Origin: Cladorhizidae sp. MBARI D1340-BT2
Taxonomy: Eukaryota > Porifera > Demospongiae > Poecilosclerida > Cladorhizidae
Length of the DNA stretch: 64,000 nucleotides
Direction of reading: 5' to 3'
Assembly (NCBI GenBank): GCA_028752905.1
Contig: JAQNBH010000011.1
Span: 18,445,909 to 18,509,908, forward strand
The position numbers and the translations under genes are program-made. A model generated the notes under the pieces. It did no database searches and was not told where the DNA came from. It worked only from the letters and a program-made list of their open reading frames with translations. Every line of letters begins with the position of its first letter. Within the stretch, counting starts at the first letter, position 1. Shown one piece after another: positions 61,357 through 64,000 of the stretch.

Positions 61357-61612
61357 CATGCTGTTCACACTGCCAGCTAGCAGAGTAGCTCGGAGCTGGA
61401 GGAGCCACTGCAGTCCCACTTGCTGTTCACACTGCCAGCTGGCAGAGTAGCTCAGAGTTGGAGGAGCCACTGCAGTCCCACTTGCTGTTCACACTGCCAG
61501 CTAGCAGAGTAGCTCAGAGCTGGAGGAGCCACTGCAGTCCCACTTGCTGTTCACACTGCTAGCTAGCTGGGGAGCTTGGAGCTGGAGGAGCCACTGCAGT
61601 CCCACTTAGTGC
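61357..61612. repeat. 62-bp tandem repeat in intron 17, about 4 copies
   Basis: Units read TGCTGTTCACACTGCCAGCT then AGCAGAGTAGCTCGGAGCTG and GAGGAGCCACTGCAGTCCCACT. Confidence 0.94.
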
Positions 61613-62487
61613 TGCAAAGAACAGCTAACACTACTGCAGGAAGTGTTAGAAACAGACTGAGGAGAGAGACCAGACCAGTGGTGGCCAAAGCTGAAGACTA
61701 CAGCACTGTCTGGGTGTGTGTGGGGAGATGCACAGGAGGAGGGCATGTAGGTAAGGTGTGGCCATGAGAAGGGAAAAATAGTATATAAATAAATAAACGA
61801 TTATTAGGTGTGTGGCAGCATTCCTTATATTGGTTGGAACCCTATTTCAAGATGGCCGCCTCCCCCCCCACCCCCAACAAAACTTAAGGGAACCAAGGCC
61901 CCACACCAGCTAAAAACTCACATGGGAAGCTTCTTAGCTTCCTAAATGATGGCTTTGACCGATATTGCTCCAAAGAGACTCCCAGTGTACCCTGTGTCCT
62001 TTGCTAAGTGGTGAACAAGAAATCCATGCGAATGTTGGGAGAAAAAACATGAAATTGATATCAAGGATCTATACTTCTACATGCATAACCTCTGAACAAG
62101 AGGTTCATTTTTATAGCAAAGAGCTCCAAATCTTCCAATGCAGTCCTTGACTGCTCCGTTTCTTCATTGCTGAACAATGTGGTTGGTAAGGATCATCTGG
62201 TGAGTAATTTCGTTGATGACTCAATCCAGCTGATACACATGCTGTAATAATAGCAGATGAGTTCTAAAACATCTGCTAATTGGTTGGTGGAGTTCTCCTG
62301 TGCAACTGCAAGTCCTTGAAGGAGGCCGTAGCTGACCCTGCATGGGGTGCAACAGCAACAAGACATGGCACGTGCTGATATGTGTAGCGTGCAACAACAA
62401 TAAACGAGTTTAAGGGGTGACAGTTGCATATTTGGGGGGGGGGGGGCGGGGGGGGACTACTGCACATGTATTTCCCCCCCTTTCCCC
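61613..62487. other. Intron 17, unique sequence with G/C homopolymers
   Basis: A G-rich tract (62433-62456) and a C-rich tract (62473-62488) flank the start of the next inverted-repeat element. The next ERCC4 exon was searched for and not seen. Confidence 0.45.
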
Positions 62488-63466
62488 CTTGTGGTTACTA
62501 CTTTATAACTCCATAGATGCCGTAAACTTCATAGTATGGACTTGATATATAGCTCGAAAGATAGGTCTCACTGTGTGCTCTCTTTTGATACTAAAATATT
62601 TTAACTATAGCCAAGTTACTGGAGCTACAAGTGGAGGGAACATCAAAAACCTGAATGCCTGATTTTGCCGCATAAATCTAGATTGCCAAGTGCTAGAGAG
62701 TTGAATTAGAATTAGCGCCAGTTGCTAGAGGAAGCTCTACTCTATTCAATGAGTGTTTGTATTAGGCGCTAAAATGTAAGTATGTGGTCAGCACGCGGGT
62801 GGGTGGAAAATGATTTTCGTTAATAATGCATATGGCCAAAGAGTACACGATGTGGAGCAGGGTGTTTACACCATTGGTATTTTCTACTTCTGGTGGCATT
62901 GGAAGAGAAGGAAAATCTTTCTACAAGCGATTAGCTGATATGCAGTCGTTGAAGCAGGATATTCCATATTAAAAAATTATGGGATGATTAATTAAGATGC
63001 AAGCTCTCTTTTGCAATATTGAGATCAGCAGTGATGTGCATCCGTGGGAGTAGATCGTCCAAACATTATGCCATTAAGGACGCTGATATAGCTCTTGGGC
63101 ATTCCGAGAGCTGTATCCCAGCTGAAGCGGAACTGTAATAGTGTTTGCATATGTAATGATTAACATTCCACCCCCCACCCACCCCCCTGTTTAAAAACTC
63201 GTCTTTGATTTAAAAAACACACAAAAAAAACTCATTTTCCACCCGCGCCCTTGACCCCGTACTTACGTTTTAGTGCCTAATGAAAACACTCATTGCATAG
63301 AGTAGGTTTTAGTCCAGTAACTTGGCTATAGTTAAACCTATGAAAAATATTTTAGAATCAAAAGAGAGCACACAGAGAGGCCTATCTTTTGAGCTACATG
63401 TATATATCAAGTCCATACCATGAAGTTTGCAGAATCTACGGAGCTATAAAGTGGTAAACCACAAGT
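62488..63466. mobile_element. Foldback/MITE-like element of about 1 kb with long inverted arms
   Basis: Left arm 62488-62815 (with about 100 bp extra at 62635-62735) pairs with right arm 63231-63466. Matching blocks include GTATGGACTTGATATATA with its complement at 63400-63420, TGTGTGCTCTCTTTTGAT with ATCAAAAGAGAGCACACA, ACTATAGCCAAGTTACTGG with CCAGTAACTTGGCTATAGT, and CGCGGGTGG with CCACCCGCG. The 415-bp centre has no coding capacity. Probably a non-autonomous DNA transposon; superfamily not determined because the exact ends and target duplication are unclear. Confidence 0.85.
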
Positions 63467-64000
63467 TAAAAAAAAATGGTGCTGTCCCCCTAAAAGCATG
63501 GAGACCCCGAGGCTCTGACTTGGTGTGGTCCTCCACCACTCACTGGAATATACACCAACAACAACACACGCAACTTTCATTTGGAAAACTAATAGGGTTT
63601 TGCCCGGGGGAAGGAAAAAAAGTCACATACTGTAAGTATTGTCCCAGTGTATTTCCTGGTAAGCTCCAGTCATACAGGTCCTCGACACATGGTAAATCTT
63701 GCATGGGGGGGATGGGGTGGTTGGGGGAAAATTTCTAATTAAGGTTCCTGTTCCTTCTAATACCTGTTATTTCAGGGGGGAAAGTGAGAGAAATCCAACT
63801 TACTGGGGGGCCCAAATGCTGCAAAATGGCCCAAGTGCGGGCTACTTCCTCCATTACCAAAATCAAGAAAATGGTTGTCTAATAATCATCATTGGGTGGT
63901 CCTTAAACACCACACAGAGTTCTGTCTGGATAGGCCCACGAGGTCTCTATATGCCGGCCCTGCCAGGACATAAAGAGAGATGGCACAAGTGTTGCTAACA
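63467..64000. other. Right edge of window, intron 17
   Basis: No exon, RNA gene or repeat recognised; two open frames near 63427-63998 have no family features and include frameshifted G-runs. Confidence 0.4.

Noticed and set aside
61151..64000. Loss of the XPF nuclease domain
   Set aside because: Exon q ends with a good donor and a split codon, so the gene continues beyond the window. Absence of the ERKxxxD motif reflects the window edge.

Overview
The window is eukaryotic and metazoan in character: intron-rich, spliced with canonical GT-AG sites, and crowded with micro- and minisatellites, SINEs, MITE-like elements and dead transposons. No operons or bacterial signals are seen. The species cannot be named from the sequence; a marine invertebrate such as a sponge or cnidarian is a guess.

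One conserved gene explains the whole plus strand. Seventeen small exons between 1779 and 61150 join, with intron phase agreeing at every junction, into about 470 residues of the DNA-repair endonuclease subunit XPF (ERCC4/RAD1 family). The part present runs from the first helicase-like lobe through the middle helical domain to the start of the second lobe. The amino terminus lies left of the window. The ERCC4 nuclease domain and tandem HhH domain should lie to the right. Exons total about 1.41 kb of 59.4 kb (about 2.4 percent); the rest is intron.

Nearly every long intron is filled by its own, unrelated tandem array. Intron 1 has 69-bp and 29-bp units, intron 2 GT-rich and 24-bp units, intron 4 24-bp and 48-bp units. 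Intron 5 has 22-, 31- and 44-bp units (the 44-bp array is 11.5 kb), then 49- and 30-bp units. Intron 6 has a GT-compound unit, intron 8 a 53-bp unit, intron 9 57-, 20- and 26-bp units. Intron 11 has 32-, 38-, 23-, 19- and 16-bp units, intron 12 CTAT-rich repeats and intron 13 GT-rich and 33-bp units. Intron 14 has 28-, 15- and 33-bp units, intron 15 a 35-bp unit, intron 16 a GTGTTGCACCAGG unit and intron 17 a 62-bp unit. Introns 3, 7 and 10 (354, 78 and 143 bp) lack arrays. Several arrays show a second layer, in which blocks of many units are themselves duplicated (about 0.26/0.79 kb, 0.72-0.80 kb, 0.65 kb, 1.1 kb, 2.25-2.5 kb).

Mobile DNA sits inside these introns: a nearly full-length but dead hAT transposon in intron 9 (minus strand); a LINE reverse-transcriptase remnant in intron 11 (minus strand) that appears to have seeded several minisatellites; two copies of a tRNA-derived SINE; a PIF/Harbinger-like MITE with clear TSDs and a truncated relative; three long inverted-repeat elements; and a three-copy dispersed repeat of unknown class. 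No new enzymatic system was found. The unusual feature is how a housekeeping repair gene is built around these arrays.
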